Program-made: the position numbers and the translations under genes
Part shown: piece by piece, positions 25,696 to 34,782 of the stretch
Position numbering within the stretch: the stretch's first letter is position 1
Layout: the number at the start of each line of letters is the position of its first letter
Assembly: GCF_900111515.1 (NCBI RefSeq)
Contig: NZ_FOHS01000002.1
Coordinates: 744,001 to 808,000, forward strand
Length of the DNA: 64,000 nt
Origin: Hymenobacter actinosclerus
GTDB lineage: Bacteria > Bacteroidota > Bacteroidia > Cytophagales > Hymenobacteraceae
Direction: 5' to 3'
The notes under the pieces: model-generated
Databases searched by the model: none
What the model was told of the DNA's origin: nothing
Seen by the model: the letters and a program-made list of their open reading frames with translations, nothing else

Positions 25696-26781
25696 ATGCC
25701 GCAACCCGTTGTTCCAACTACCTCTCCCGCCCTGCCCGAAAACCGCCTGATAGCCCTGCTGCGCCGCGCCGGGCTGCTCGATTGGTTTCTGCCCGCGCTG
25801 GCGGCCGTTGTGGGGCTCGCCTACCTGGCGCCCGGCCTGGGCGGCCCGGCCAGCCCCCTGCCCTGGGACGCGCTCAATACGGTGGGGGTGGCGCTGGTTT
25901 TCTTTCTCTACGGCCTGAAGCTGAGCATCGGCAGCCTGCGCGACGGCAACCGCAACTGGCGGTTGCACCTGGTAGTGCAGGCCACCACGTTTTTGCTGTT
26001 TCCGCTGCTGGCGCTGGTGGCCCGGCCGCTGTTTGGCGCCGGGCAGGGGCCGCTGCTGTGGCAGAGCATCTTCTTTCTGTGCGTGCTGCCGAGCACGGTT
26101 TCCACGTCGGTGGTAATGGTGAGCATGGGCCGCGGCAACGTGCCGGCCGCTATTTTCAACGCCAGCCTGAGTGCGCTGCTGGGCATTGCGCTTACGCCGC
26201 TGTGGGTGCGGGCCGTGCTGCAACCCACCGGCAGCGGCACCGAGGGGCTGGGCGCGCTGGCCCTAAGCCTGGCCTGGCAGGTGGTGCTGCCCGTGGGCGC
26301 CGGCCTGCTGCTCAACCCGCGCTTCGGGGAGTGGGCGGGGCGCCAAAAAGCCCGGCTGCGGGTACTCGACCAAGTGGTTATTTTGAGCATCGTGTATACC
26401 TCCTTCTGCGAGTCGTTTGCCGGGGGCGTGTTCCGCAGCTACGCGCCGGCCACGGTGGCGCTGCTGGGCCTGGGTATGGTGGGGCTGTATTTCGCGGTGT
26501 TTGGGCTGGTGGCCGGGGCCAGCCGGCTGCTGGGTTTCCCGGCTGCCGACCGCACCACGGCCATTTTCTGCGGCTCCAAGAAAAGCCTGGTGCACGGCAG
26601 CGTGTTTGCCAGCCTGCTGTTCCCCGATTCGGGCGCCACCGGGGCGCTGCTGCTGCCCCTGATGCTCTACCACGCCCTGCAAATCGTGCTGGCCAGCATC
26701 ATGGCCCAGCAGTTCGGCCAGGCCGCCCTTCGGGCCGAGGCACTGGCCGAAACGCGGGCCGGGTCCCCGGCCGCTCTTTAG
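25696..26781 (+). CDS. SBF-like bile acid:sodium symporter family protein
   Basis: A 361-residue inner-membrane protein with nine to ten hydrophobic segments. FFLYGLKLSIGSLRDG and FFLCVLPSTVSTSVVMVSMG are the conserved regions of the SBF-like (PF13593, YfeH/Rch1) family, including the discontinuous helix with PSTVS. Family members carry sodium-coupled organic anion transport or affect calcium handling; substrate here unknown. It follows the TPR gene by nine bases. Confidence 0.92.
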   Translation: MPQPVVPTTSPALPENRLIALLRRAGLLDWFLPALAAVVGLAYLAPGLGGPASPLPWDALNTVGVALVFFLYGLKLSIGSLRDGNRNWRLHLVVQATTFLLFPLLALVARPLFGAGQGPLLWQSIFFLCVLPSTVSTSVVMVSMGRGNVPAAIFNASLSALLGIALTPLWVRAVLQPTGSGTEGLGALALSLAWQVVLPVGAGLLLNPRFGEWAGRQKARLRVLDQVVILSIVYTSFCESFAGGVFRSYAPATVALLGLGMVGLYFAVFGLVAGASRLLGFPAADRTTAIFCGSKKSLVHGSVFASLLFPDSGATGALLLPLMLYHALQIVLASIMAQQFGQAALRAEALAETRAGSPAAL

Positions 26782-26909
26782 CGGTAGTTGGCTTTTAGAC
26801 GGATGGCTGCCGGGCCCGGAGCCGGCCCGCACGTTTTCGGAAAACTGATTTTTCCGCCAAAATCGTATCTTCCGGCTGGTTTTCTTCTCCCTCACTCCTT
26901 TTTGCCGGA

Positions 26910-27362
26910 ATGAAAAAACTTCTTCTTGTTTTTGCGCTATTGCTGACCGGCGCTACCCTGGCCGGGGCCCAGACGACGCCCACGCAGAAAGTATACGCGG
27001 CCGTAGCAAAAAACCAGCCCGCCGAAGTGCAGGCCCTGCTGGTGGCCGGCGCCGATGCCAACGCCCCGGTGGAAATGATGCCCGGCTTCCCCACCACCTT
27101 CCTGGTAATTGCCGCCGGCAACGGCCACCTCGACGTGGTGAAGGCCCTAGTTAAAAACAAGGCCCAGGTCGATAAAACCGATTCTTTCCAGATGACCCCA
27201 CTAATGGCCGCCGCCGCCAACGGCAGCCTCGACGTGGTAGAGTTCCTGCTCGCCAACGGCGCCAACCCTAAGGCTAAGGACAAGGACGGCAAGGACGTGT
27301 TGGCCGCCGCCAAGGAAGGCGAAAACGCCGATGTCATTAAGCTGATTAAAAGTAAGCAGTAA
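26910..27362 (+). CDS. Exported ankyrin-repeat protein
   Basis: A 150-residue protein with a signal peptide (MKKLLLVFALLLTGATLAGA) and three to four ankyrin repeats. Recognisable repeat parts are VQALLVAGADANAP, GNGHLDVVKALVKNKAQVDK and NGSLDVVEFLLANGANPKAKD. Small periplasmic ankyrin proteins are often linked to stress protection, but nothing in the neighbours indicates a specific partner. A weak TATCTTCC box lies about 45 bases upstream. Confidence 0.9.
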   Translation: MKKLLLVFALLLTGATLAGAQTTPTQKVYAAVAKNQPAEVQALLVAGADANAPVEMMPGFPTTFLVIAAGNGHLDVVKALVKNKAQVDKTDSFQMTPLMAAAANGSLDVVEFLLANGANPKAKDKDGKDVLAAAKEGENADVIKLIKSKQ

Positions 27363-27370
27363 GGTCAAAG

Positions 27371-27442
27371 TCAAAGGGAAAAAGTCAAAAGGAAAAGCCG
27401 TTGAACCTTGGCGCTTGGCCCGTTCAACGGCTTTTCCTTTTG
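27371..27442. terminator. Bidirectional terminator between ankyrin and GH63 genes
   Basis: CAAAAGGAAAAGCCGTTGAAC at 27386-27406 is the exact inverse of 27422-27442, around a 15-base loop. The pairing continues imperfectly outward through A-rich and T-rich tracts on both sides, so it could end both converging transcripts. Confidence 0.85.
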
Positions 27443-27465
27443 GCTTTTTCTCTCTGACTTCAACC

Positions 27466-30129
27466 TTACTCGTAGCCCTGGTAGCGTAGCAGGCGCACTA
27501 CCAGGCCGGTCCAGCCGGTTTGGTGGCTGGCGCCCAGGCCCCGGCCGGTGTCGCCGTGGAAGTACTCGTGGAAGAGCAGGTGGTCTTGGAAGTGCGGGTC
27601 GGTCTGCATCAGCTCGTCGCCGTTGAAAGCGGGGCGCAGGCCGTGGGCGTCTTTCAGAAACAGCTTGGTCAGGCGTTCTGCAAGGGCCTCGGCAATCTGC
27701 TTGAGCGTGTGCATGTTGCCCGAGTTGGTGGGATACTCGACCTGGAAGGCGTCGCCGTAGTAGGCGTAGAAGCGCTGCAACGACTCGATGATGAGGTAGT
27801 TGATGGGAAACCAGATGGGGCCGCGCCAGTTGCTGTTGCCCCCGAACATGCTGCTCTCGGCCTCGCCCGGCACGTACTGCACCGTGAAGTCGGTTTCCTT
27901 GGTGTGGTACACGTAGGGGTTGGCCAAGTGGTCGCGCGACAGGGAGCGGATGCCGTAATCGGACAGAAACTCGGTTTCGTCGAGCATGCGGTGCAGCAGG
28001 GCCCGCAGGCGCGAGCGGCGCAGCAAGCTCAGCAGGTGGCGGGCGCCTTTGCCGTCGCCGGGGCCCTTTTCGCGCCAGCGCGACACGAGCTGGGCCAGGT
28101 GAGGACGGTTTTCGAGCAGCCAGCGGGCCCGCTCCGTGAAATCGGGCAGGTTGTTGAGCAGCTGCTCGTCAATCACCTCCACGGCAAACAGCGGAATCAA
28201 CCCCACGATGGAGCGCACTTTGAGCATGGTGCGGGCGCCATCGGGCGTGTGCAGCACGTCGTAGTAGAACTGGTCTTCCTCGTCCCAGAGGTTGAATTGC
28301 CCGTCGCCGCCGCGGGTCATGGCGTCGGCGATGTAGAGGAAGTGCTCGAAGAACTTGCCGGCCATTTCCTGGTACACCGAGTTGGTGCGGGCCAGCTCCA
28401 TGGCGATGCGCATGAGGTTGAGCGCGAACATGGCCATCCAGCTCGTGCCATCCGACTGCTCGATGTGGCCGCCGGTGGGCAGCGGGGCGCTTCTATCAAA
28501 CACGCCGATGTTGTCGAGGCCCAGGAAACCGCCCTCAAACACATTCCGCTCGCTTTTGTCCTTGCGGTTCACCCACCACGTAAAGTTGAGCACCAGCTTA
28601 TGGAACACGGCTTCGAGAAAGGCCGGGTCGCCGTAGCCGTTGCGCTTCTTGTCCATCTGGTACACCCGCCAGGTGGCCCAGGCGTGCACGGGCGGGTTCA
28701 CGTCGGACAGGTGCCACTCGTAAGCCGGCAGCTGGCCGTTGGGGTGCATGTACCAGTCGCGGCACAGCAGCCGGAGCTGGTTTTTGGCGAATTCGGCGTC
28801 CACCATCGCCAGCGGGATGCAGTGGAACGCCAGGTCCCAGGCCGCGTACCAGGGGTATTCCCAGGTATCGGGCATCGAAATGATGTCGTGGTTGCGCAGG
28901 TGGCGCCAGTTGTGGTTGCGGCCCTTGTTGCGGCGGGTGGCCGGCGGCCGCGGCAGGGCCGGGTCGCCGTCGAGCCACTGGGCCACGTCGTAGTAGTAGA
29001 ACTGCTTGCTCCAGAGCATGCCCGCGAAGGCCTGGCGCTGCACGTTGCGGGCATCGGCGTTGTCGGGCAAATCCGCCTGGATTTCGGCGTAAAACGCGTC
29101 GGCCTCCTGCTGGCGGGCCGCGAAAATGGCGCTGAATTCCGCAAACGGGGCCTCCAGGGCCGCCGGGGTCAGGCGCACCTGCACCGTAACCGACTCGCCG
29201 GCCGGCACTTCGAATTGGTAATGGGCGGCCATTTTGGTACCCCGGCGGGCCGGGTTCACGGCCGTGGGGTCGCCCTCGACTACGTAGTCGTTGATGCCGT
29301 CCTTGAAGTAGCGGCTGGGGTTCTGGTAATCGGCCTGGCTACCGGTGCGGTAGGCGTTGGTTTCGTTGTCGCAGAACAGCAGCTCGGCCTCGGGCTGGTC
29401 GCAGTAGCAGTAGTACTGGCCCAGCGTGGGGTGGGCGGCCAGGGCCGTGCCAGGGGCGTGCGCGGCTATTACGGGCCGGGCCTCCTGGTCGGCGTAGCCC
29501 CAGCTCCAGGTGTTGCGAAACCACAGCTGGGGCAGCACGTGCAGCGGCGCGGCCGCGGGGCCGCGGTTGTGGGCCGTAATGCGCAGCAGCACGTCGTCGG
29601 GCCCGGCTTTGGCGTACTCAATGAACACGTCGAAGTAGCGCTGCTGGTCGAACACGCCGGTATCGAGCAGCTCGAATTCGGGTTCCAGGCGGGTGCGGGC
29701 GGCACTTTCGCGCCGCAGCTGCTCATAGGGGAATTCGGCCTGCGGATACTTGTAGAGCATCCGCATATAGGAGTGCGTGGGGGTGCTGTCGAGGTAGTAG
29801 TACAGCTCCTTCACGTCTTCGCCGTGGTTGCCCTCGGGATTGGTCAGGCCAAACAGGCGCTCCTTGAGGCACTCATCCTGCCCGTTCCAGAGGCCCACGG
29901 CCAGGCACAGGCGCTGCTCATCGTCGGAGAGGCCGCCCAGGCCGTCCTCGCCCCAGCGGTAGGCGGTGCTCCGGGCCTCATCGTGGGGCAAAAAGCTCCA
30001 GGCCTGCCCGTCGGGGCTGTAGTCCTCGCGGACCGTTCCCCACTGCCGCTCAGTCAGGTAAGGGCCAAATTTCTTCCAGGGGGCAGTAAGGGCGTTGGCA
30101 TCAGCCAGCCGCAGTTGTTCGTGCGTCAT
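27466..30129 (-). CDS. Glycoside hydrolase family 63-like glucosidase
   Basis: An 887-residue protein without a signal peptide. The N-terminus (APWKKFGPYLTERQWGTVREDYS) and the (alpha/alpha)6 region with GFLGLDNIGVFDRS, GTSWMAMFALNLM and NWRGPIWFPINYLIIESL match the bacterial GH63 glucosidases, relatives of processing alpha-glucosidase and mannosylglycerate hydrolase. The C-terminal HEYFHGDTGRGLGASHQTGWTG block is also characteristic. It probably hydrolyses a small alpha-glucoside or compatible solute in the cytoplasm. It is 25 kb from otsAB, so a shared trehalose role is only a guess. A perfect TACCTTTG box lies upstream at 30204-30197. Confidence 0.92.
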   Translation of the reverse strand: MTHEQLRLADANALTAPWKKFGPYLTERQWGTVREDYSPDGQAWSFLPHDEARSTAYRWGEDGLGGLSDDEQRLCLAVGLWNGQDECLKERLFGLTNPEGNHGEDVKELYYYLDSTPTHSYMRMLYKYPQAEFPYEQLRRESAARTRLEPEFELLDTGVFDQQRYFDVFIEYAKAGPDDVLLRITAHNRGPAAAPLHVLPQLWFRNTWSWGYADQEARPVIAAHAPGTALAAHPTLGQYYCYCDQPEAELLFCDNETNAYRTGSQADYQNPSRYFKDGINDYVVEGDPTAVNPARRGTKMAAHYQFEVPAGESVTVQVRLTPAALEAPFAEFSAIFAARQQEADAFYAEIQADLPDNADARNVQRQAFAGMLWSKQFYYYDVAQWLDGDPALPRPPATRRNKGRNHNWRHLRNHDIISMPDTWEYPWYAAWDLAFHCIPLAMVDAEFAKNQLRLLCRDWYMHPNGQLPAYEWHLSDVNPPVHAWATWRVYQMDKKRNGYGDPAFLEAVFHKLVLNFTWWVNRKDKSERNVFEGGFLGLDNIGVFDRSAPLPTGGHIEQSDGTSWMAMFALNLMRIAMELARTNSVYQEMAGKFFEHFLYIADAMTRGGDGQFNLWDEEDQFYYDVLHTPDGARTMLKVRSIVGLIPLFAVEVIDEQLLNNLPDFTERARWLLENRPHLAQLVSRWREKGPGDGKGARHLLSLLRRSRLRALLHRMLDETEFLSDYGIRSLSRDHLANPYVYHTKETDFTVQYVPGEAESSMFGGNSNWRGPIWFPINYLIIESLQRFYAYYGDAFQVEYPTNSGNMHTLKQIAEALAERLTKLFLKDAHGLRPAFNGDELMQTDPHFQDHLLFHEYFHGDTGRGLGASHQTGWTGLVVRLLRYQGYE

Positions 30130-30196
30130 TGTACAGAATCGGGCCGGCCAGAAGCCGCCGGTTCAGGAAACCAAAAATCGGGCCCCGTTAAGCGGG

Positions 30197-30204
30197 CAAA
30201 GGTA
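30197..30204 (-). promoter_or_regulatory. -7 box upstream of the GH63 gene
   Basis: TACCTTTG on the minus strand lies 67 bases before the ATG at 30129. No clear TTG is found 19-21 bases further upstream, where the large palindrome begins. Confidence 0.45.
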
Positions 30205-30213
30205 CCGGGTTGC

Positions 30214-30370
30214 TCGTTATTCGTTGATTGTTTTTCGGCGAACGTCATTCAGAGCGAAGCGAAGAATCTCGCATGGTATCGTCAAACGATAATCAGGTCA
30301 ACGATTAGCACGCGAGATTCTTCGCTTCGCTCTGAATGACGTTCGCCGAAAAACAATCAACGAATAACGA
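30214..30370. repeat. Perfect 59-base-arm palindrome
   Basis: The arm 30214-30272 (beginning TCGTTATTCGTTGATTG) is matched base for base in inverse by 30312-30370, with a 39-base loop. The core TCATTCAGAGCGAAGCGAAG belongs to the TCATTCTGAGCGAAG family. It lies between two tandem minus-strand genes, two bases beyond the stop codon of the sterol-desaturase-like gene. Confidence 0.92.
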
Positions 30371-30372
30371 AT

Positions 30373-31248
30373 CTACTCCGCCAGCGCCGTAACGGGCCCG
30401 GCGTAGGCGGGGTGCCCGGGCACCGAGCCGTCGGGGCGGGCCCAGGCATCGAGGGGTTCCAGGGGCAGGGTCAGCAGGCGGGCTACCGTCTGGCCGGCCG
30501 GGTCGGGGAAGGCGGGCACGCCGATGGTGAGGTCCTGCTGGGGCACGTTGAGGCGCAGCGTGCGGTGCAGCCGGTCCCAGAGCGTGAGCACGACGCCAAA
30601 GTTGCTCTGCGTTTCGCGGTCGACTATGGAGTGGTGGATGCCGTGGGCGCGGGGCGTGACCATCAGCGGGGCCAGGCGGCGCTCGACTTCGTAGGGTAGC
30701 TGCCAGTTGCTGTGGTGAAAGGCGGTGCAGGCCTCAAACACCACCTCGAAGCCCAGAGCCGTGGAGCCGCGCACGCCCAGCAGGGCCGCCAGGCCGGCGC
30801 GGTACGGGATGCTGGCCAGCATCTCACCGAAATGGAAGCGCCAGCCCGTGGTCAGGTCCATGTCCAGGTCGGAGTGGTGGACGCGGTGCAGGCGCCAGAG
30901 CAGCGGCGAGTGCAGCAGCCGGTGCCAGGAGTAGCCCAGGTAGTCGAGCAGCAGCACTTCGGCCAGTAGCCGGGCCGGCTCCGGCAGGCGCGAAAGGGGC
31001 GTGCGGTAGGGCGCCATCAGCTGGCCCAGGCCCACCATAGCGGGCAGCAGCGTCAGGCGCATGGCTGGCATGGAAGGAGCCGCCAGCACCACGTTGCGTA
31101 CCCACCGCTCGGTACGGGGCCTTGTGCGCTTGCGCAGCGGCTTGCGGGTTTCGAGCAGCAGCAACCCCAGGCCCAGCACGGCCAGTACGGGCGTGGCGTA
31201 TTTATCGAAACGCTTGAGCAGCGGATGGGAAGCGGGCAGCAAAGACAT
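30373..31248 (-). CDS. Sterol desaturase/fatty acid hydroxylase superfamily protein
   Basis: A 291-residue integral membrane di-iron oxygenase-like protein. The histidine clusters are HRLLH at residues 109-113, HRVHH at 121-125, AFHHSNW near 178 and HGIHHS near 205, the four-box pattern of the family. Four or so hydrophobic segments flank them. Bacterial members hydroxylate or desaturate lipids and carotenoids; the substrate here is not indicated. A TATCTTTA box (31289-31282, one mismatch) may be its promoter. Confidence 0.9.
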   Translation of the reverse strand: MSLLPASHPLLKRFDKYATPVLAVLGLGLLLLETRKPLRKRTRPRTERWVRNVVLAAPSMPAMRLTLLPAMVGLGQLMAPYRTPLSRLPEPARLLAEVLLLDYLGYSWHRLLHSPLLWRLHRVHHSDLDMDLTTGWRFHFGEMLASIPYRAGLAALLGVRGSTALGFEVVFEACTAFHHSNWQLPYEVERRLAPLMVTPRAHGIHHSIVDRETQSNFGVVLTLWDRLHRTLRLNVPQQDLTIGVPAFPDPAGQTVARLLTLPLEPLDAWARPDGSVPGHPAYAGPVTALAE

Positions 31249-31257
31249 TGTTGGGGA

Positions 31258-31331
31258 TAATGAGGTGATGGGGTGATGAGGTAAAGATACTGTCGTCCTT
31301 CATCTGGCGTCCGCAGAGCGAAGGATGACAG
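31258..31331. repeat. G-rich low-complexity run plus short palindrome
   Basis: 31258-31281 is made of TGATGGGG/TGATGAGG units, as near 10419 and 61563. CTGTCGTCCTTC at 31290-31301 is then matched in inverse (one mismatch) by GAAGGATGACAG at 31320-31331. It lies between the divergent sterol-desaturase-like and SulP genes. Confidence 0.7.
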
Positions 31332-31351
31332 GTCTTCAACCATTGAATAGG

Positions 31352-31359
31352 TACCTTTG
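31352..31359 (+). promoter_or_regulatory. -7 box upstream of the SulP gene
   Basis: TACCTTTG, a perfect match, 120 bases before the ATG at 31479 and 20 bases after the palindrome. The expected -33 TTG is not present. Confidence 0.4.
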
Positions 31360-31478
31360 TCCCGGCGGGCTTTCCGCTGAACTCTCTACTCCGCCGGGCT
31401 ACTCCTTTTCCGCGCCGCACGACCTTATTTGGGCGAGCGGCTTTTTTGGCCCCGCTCCGCTCCTGCTTTCTGCCGCTT

Positions 31479-33023
31479 ATGCAACAGGTTCTGCACTACT
31501 TCACGCAGTACAAAGTCAACTACAAAAACGAAATCCTCTCGGGCCTGACGGTGGCCCTGGCCCTGATTCCGGAGGCCGTGGCCTTTTCCATTATTGCCGG
31601 GGTGCCGCCGCTGGTGGGTTTGTACGCGGCCTTCGTGATGGGCCTGGTAACGGCGGTGCTGGGTGGCCGGCCGGGCATGATTTCGGGTGCGACCGGCGCT
31701 GTAGCCGTGGTGCTGGTGGCGCTGGCCAAAACCCACGGCGTCGAATACATCTTCGCTACCGTTATGCTGGCGGGCGCTATGCAGATTCTGGCAGGCGTGC
31801 TGCGGCTGGGCAAGTTCATCCGGCTGGTGCCCCAATCGGTCATGTTCGGCTTCGTCAACGGACTGGCCATCATCATCTTCCTCTCGCAGCTGGTGCAGTT
31901 CCAGGCCATCGGGGCCGATGGCGTACTGCATTGGCTGACGGGGCCGGCACTTTATACGATGGTGGGGCTGGTGAGCCTCACCATTGCCATCATCGTGGGG
32001 TTGCCGCGCCTTACCAAGGTGGTGCCGGCCTCGCTCACGGCCATTCTGGTGGTATCGGCGCTGGTTATCGGGCTGGGCATTAACACCAAAACCGTGGGCG
32101 ACATTGCCTCCATTCAGGGCGGCTTCCCGCCGTTCCATATCCCGGCCGTGCCCTTCACCTTCGCCACGCTGGGCCTCATCTTCCCCTACGCCGCCATCGT
32201 GGCCGGCGTGGGCCTGATTGAGAGTTTGCTGACGCTGAACCTCATTGACGAAATCACCGAAACCCGGGGCCGCGGCAATAAGGAGTGCGTAGCCCAGGGC
32301 GCGGCCAACATGCTCTCGGGCCTGTTTTCGGGTATGGGCGGTTGCGCCATGATCGGGCAAAGCCTCATCAACATCTCGTCGGGGGCCCGGGCGCGCCTCT
32401 CGGGCGTGGTGGCGGCGCTTATGCTGCTGGTGTTCATCATGTTCGGCGCGTCGCTGATTGAGCGCATGCCGATGGCCGCCCTCACCGGCCTGATGATTAT
32501 GGTATCGGTGGGCACTTTCGAATGGGCCTCGCTTAAGACCTTCGGTAAAATGCCCGTGTCCGACCTCGTGGTGATGCTGACCGTGACGATTGTAACGGTG
32601 GTGCTGCACAACCTGGCCCTGGCCGTGCTCATCGGTGTCATTATTGCGGCGCTGGTATTTGCCTGGGAAAATGCCCGCCGCATTCGTGCCCGCAAGCACC
32701 TCGACGAGGCCGGCGTGAAGCACTACGAAATCTTCGGCCCGCTGTTCTTCGGCTCGGTGCAGGCGTTCGGCGAGAAGTTCGATGTGGCCGACGACCCGAC
32801 CGAAGTTATCATCGATTTTGCCGAAAGCCGGGTGGCCGATATGTCGGCCATCGAAGCCCTCAACAAGCTCACCGAACGTTACCACCGCCTGGGCAAAACC
32901 GTGCACCTCCGCCACCTCAGCCCCGACTGCCGCCACCTGCTCCGGCGCGCCGACTCGCTCATCGACGTGAATATTTTAGAAGACCCCATCTACCACGTTT
33001 CGGGGGCCGATTTGCGTTATTAG
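31479..33023 (+). CDS. SulP family anion transporter with STAS domain
   Basis: A 514-residue inner-membrane protein. The N-terminal domain with ILSGLTVALALIPEAVAFSI, the Gly-rich ISGATGAVAVVL and MGGCAMIGQSLINISSGARARLSG are SulP signatures. From about residue 425 it carries a STAS domain (IIDFAESRVADMSAIEALNKL) in the cytoplasm. SulP proteins transport sulfate, bicarbonate or other anions, usually with sodium or protons. No carbonic anhydrase or sulfur genes are adjacent. The start is the ATG before QQVLHYF. Confidence 0.94.
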   Translation: MQQVLHYFTQYKVNYKNEILSGLTVALALIPEAVAFSIIAGVPPLVGLYAAFVMGLVTAVLGGRPGMISGATGAVAVVLVALAKTHGVEYIFATVMLAGAMQILAGVLRLGKFIRLVPQSVMFGFVNGLAIIIFLSQLVQFQAIGADGVLHWLTGPALYTMVGLVSLTIAIIVGLPRLTKVVPASLTAILVVSALVIGLGINTKTVGDIASIQGGFPPFHIPAVPFTFATLGLIFPYAAIVAGVGLIESLLTLNLIDEITETRGRGNKECVAQGAANMLSGLFSGMGGCAMIGQSLINISSGARARLSGVVAALMLLVFIMFGASLIERMPMAALTGLMIMVSVGTFEWASLKTFGKMPVSDLVVMLTVTIVTVVLHNLALAVLIGVIIAALVFAWENARRIRARKHLDEAGVKHYEIFGPLFFGSVQAFGEKFDVADDPTEVIIDFAESRVADMSAIEALNKLTERYHRLGKTVHLRHLSPDCRHLLRRADSLIDVNILEDPIYHVSGADLRY

Positions 33024-33062
33024 GCCGTAGCGCGAAGCTTCGCGCTATTCGCGCTATGGCCT
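33022..33062. repeat. Short palindrome, TAGCGCGAAGC family
   Basis: TAGCGCGAAGCTTCGCGCTA at 33028-33047 is a perfect 20-base palindrome inside a looser outer pairing (AGGCC...GGCCT). It lies between the stop codons of the converging SulP and radical SAM genes and touches the latter. A relative is at 54750-54835. Confidence 0.75.
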
Positions 33063-34005
33063 ACGCCAGTACCTTCGGCTCCTCCGAGGCTATCAGCGGG
33101 CCGTCGAAGTGCTGCTCAAAGAACTCGTCGCACCAGCGGCACACGTTCTGCAGGTCCTCGGTGCGGGCCAGGGCGTGGGCTTCTGGAACGCCGATGGACT
33201 CGCCCATTTTCCAGGGCTCGCCGGCGTTGAGGCGCTGCATGATTTCCGATTTAGAGGCGCGCAGCAGTACGTCGGCCACCTTTTCGCGGCGGGCGTCGCC
33301 GAGCGGGAACCTGGTACCGGGGCAGCAGGGGTTGATTTTCCAGAGCTGGATGCTGATTTCCTGGGGCAGTTCGGTGCCACCCAGAAAGCCTTTGGCGCCC
33401 GACAGGATGGCGCAGAAGTTATGGCTGGGGTCCTTGAGCCAGATGTCTTTTTCGAGGGCGCGGCCGCGGGCCCAGTTGCCGCCCAGCCACATATCCTCGC
33501 TGGCGCCCCAGTAGCCCCAGCTTAAGGGGTGTTCCGTCACCAGCAGGTTTTCCTTCTCGATGAGCGGGTCGTGGTCGTCGCCGTTTACGCCGCGGCTCTC
33601 GAACAGGTCGGCCAGCGTCATCAGCCGGGCCCCGGCGGCCTTGTGGTAACGGTCGATGCTGGCAATATCGAAGCGCGTAACGCCTTTGGCAATGAGCAAA
33701 TCGAGGATTTTCTCGGTCAGCAGGTCGCCATTGGTTTGCAGCATAATCTGGGTGCGGCCCTGGTACTTGCGCTGCAGGGCTTCCAGAATCGAGTAGAGCT
33801 TTACCTTATCGGCCAGCGGCTCGCCCCCCGACAGAATCAGCCGGTCGACCTTTTCCGGCAGGTTGTCGATGATGCGGAAACAATCCTGCACGCTGATGCG
33901 CGTGCCCTGGGGCCCGGAGCTGTTGTAGCAATGGTCGCACTTGTCGTTGCAGAGCTGGGTGAACACCCAATAAACGGATTCGCAGTGGTTGAAATCGGTC
34001 TTCAT
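33061..34005 (-). CDS. Radical SAM protein coupled to an ABC importer
   Basis: A 314-residue cytoplasmic enzyme. The radical SAM cluster motif is CNDKCDHC (Cys19, Cys23, Cys26), and SGGEP at 59-63 binds SAM. The C-terminal half has further cysteines: Cys198, Cys227-Cys228 in INPCCPGTRF and Cys289/Cys292 in CRWCDEFF, which may hold an auxiliary cluster in a SPASM/Twitch-like way. It is not ArsS-like and I do not recognise the subfamily. Its ATG overlaps the TGA of the ABC ATPase gene by four bases (ATGA), so the two are translationally coupled. This places the enzyme with the importer upstream; it may process the imported compound or a cofactor built from it. Confidence 0.9.
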   Translation of the reverse strand: MKTDFNHCESVYWVFTQLCNDKCDHCYNSSGPQGTRISVQDCFRIIDNLPEKVDRLILSGGEPLADKVKLYSILEALQRKYQGRTQIMLQTNGDLLTEKILDLLIAKGVTRFDIASIDRYHKAAGARLMTLADLFESRGVNGDDHDPLIEKENLLVTEHPLSWGYWGASEDMWLGGNWARGRALEKDIWLKDPSHNFCAILSGAKGFLGGTELPQEISIQLWKINPCCPGTRFPLGDARREKVADVLLRASKSEIMQRLNAGEPWKMGESIGVPEAHALARTEDLQNVCRWCDEFFEQHFDGPLIASEEPKVLA

Positions 34006-34748
34006 GCGGGGGTTGAAGTGGGATTGGCCGTCTGCCGGATATTCTCCCAGAAAGACAGTTCGGCGGCAATATTGGTGCGCGGGTCGGCCACGAAATCGGC
34101 CACCGAAGCGAAGCTGGTGAGGCTGCCGCGCTCCAGGTAGCCCAGGCGCGAGCCCACCGTAAGGGCCTCCCGGCTGTCGTGGGTGACGAAAATGGACGTG
34201 ATGTGGTGCTGCCGGCTGACGCGGCCAAACAGCTCCTGCATGGCAGCGCGGGTCTGGGCGTCGAGGTTGCCGAAGGGCTCGTCGAGCAGCAGCAGGCGCG
34301 GCCGGATGATGAGCGCCCGCCCGAACGACACCCGCTGCCGCTGCCCGCCCGACAGCTGGTGCGGGCTTTTGCGGGCGTGCTCGCTCAGCTCCAGCTCGGC
34401 CAGCAGTTCGGTTACCTGCTGCTTGATCTCCGCTTCTTTCACCTTCCGAATGCGCAGCCCAAAGGCCACGTTCTCGAAAACCGACAGGTGCGGAAACAGC
34501 AGCGGCTCCTGGTAGAGGTACACCATCTGCCGCTCGTTGGGCGGCGCGGGCAGCAAGTCCTGGCCATGCAACTCCAGGGTGCCGGCATCAGCCGTTTCGA
34601 TGCCCGCCAGGATTTTGAGCAGCGTGGTTTTGCCGCAGCCCGAGCGGCCCAGCACCGCCAGCACCTCGCCCTGGGCCAGCGTCAGCGAAATATCGCGCAG
34701 CACGGGCTGGCCATTGAATTGCTTGGAAAGGTGCGAAACGGTGAGCAT
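34002..34748 (-). CDS. ABC transporter ATPase (YnjD-like)
   Basis: A 248-residue ATPase of an importer. Walker A is GRSGCGKTT at residues 34-42, the signature LSGGQRQRVSFGRAL and Walker B LLLLDEPFG follow, and the switch histidine is in FVTHD. It most resembles the ATPases of iron(III)/spermidine/YnjBCD-type importers. It lies after the two permease genes, with 90 bases of leader that contain a 7-base tandem repeat, and its stop codon overlaps the radical SAM start. Confidence 0.92.
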   Translation of the reverse strand: MLTVSHLSKQFNGQPVLRDISLTLAQGEVLAVLGRSGCGKTTLLKILAGIETADAGTLELHGQDLLPAPPNERQMVYLYQEPLLFPHLSVFENVAFGLRIRKVKEAEIKQQVTELLAELELSEHARKSPHQLSGGQRQRVSFGRALIIRPRLLLLDEPFGNLDAQTRAAMQELFGRVSRQHHITSIFVTHDSREALTVGSRLGYLERGSLTSFASVADFVADPRTNIAAELSFWENIRQTANPTSTPA

Positions 34749-34782
34749 TCGGGGTTTTGATGAATCAGAAATTTATATGAGG

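Noticed and set aside
33061..34005. Assignment of the radical SAM protein as ArsS
   Set aside because: The cluster motif context and the C-terminal half do not fit ArsS, and no ArsM-like gene is near.
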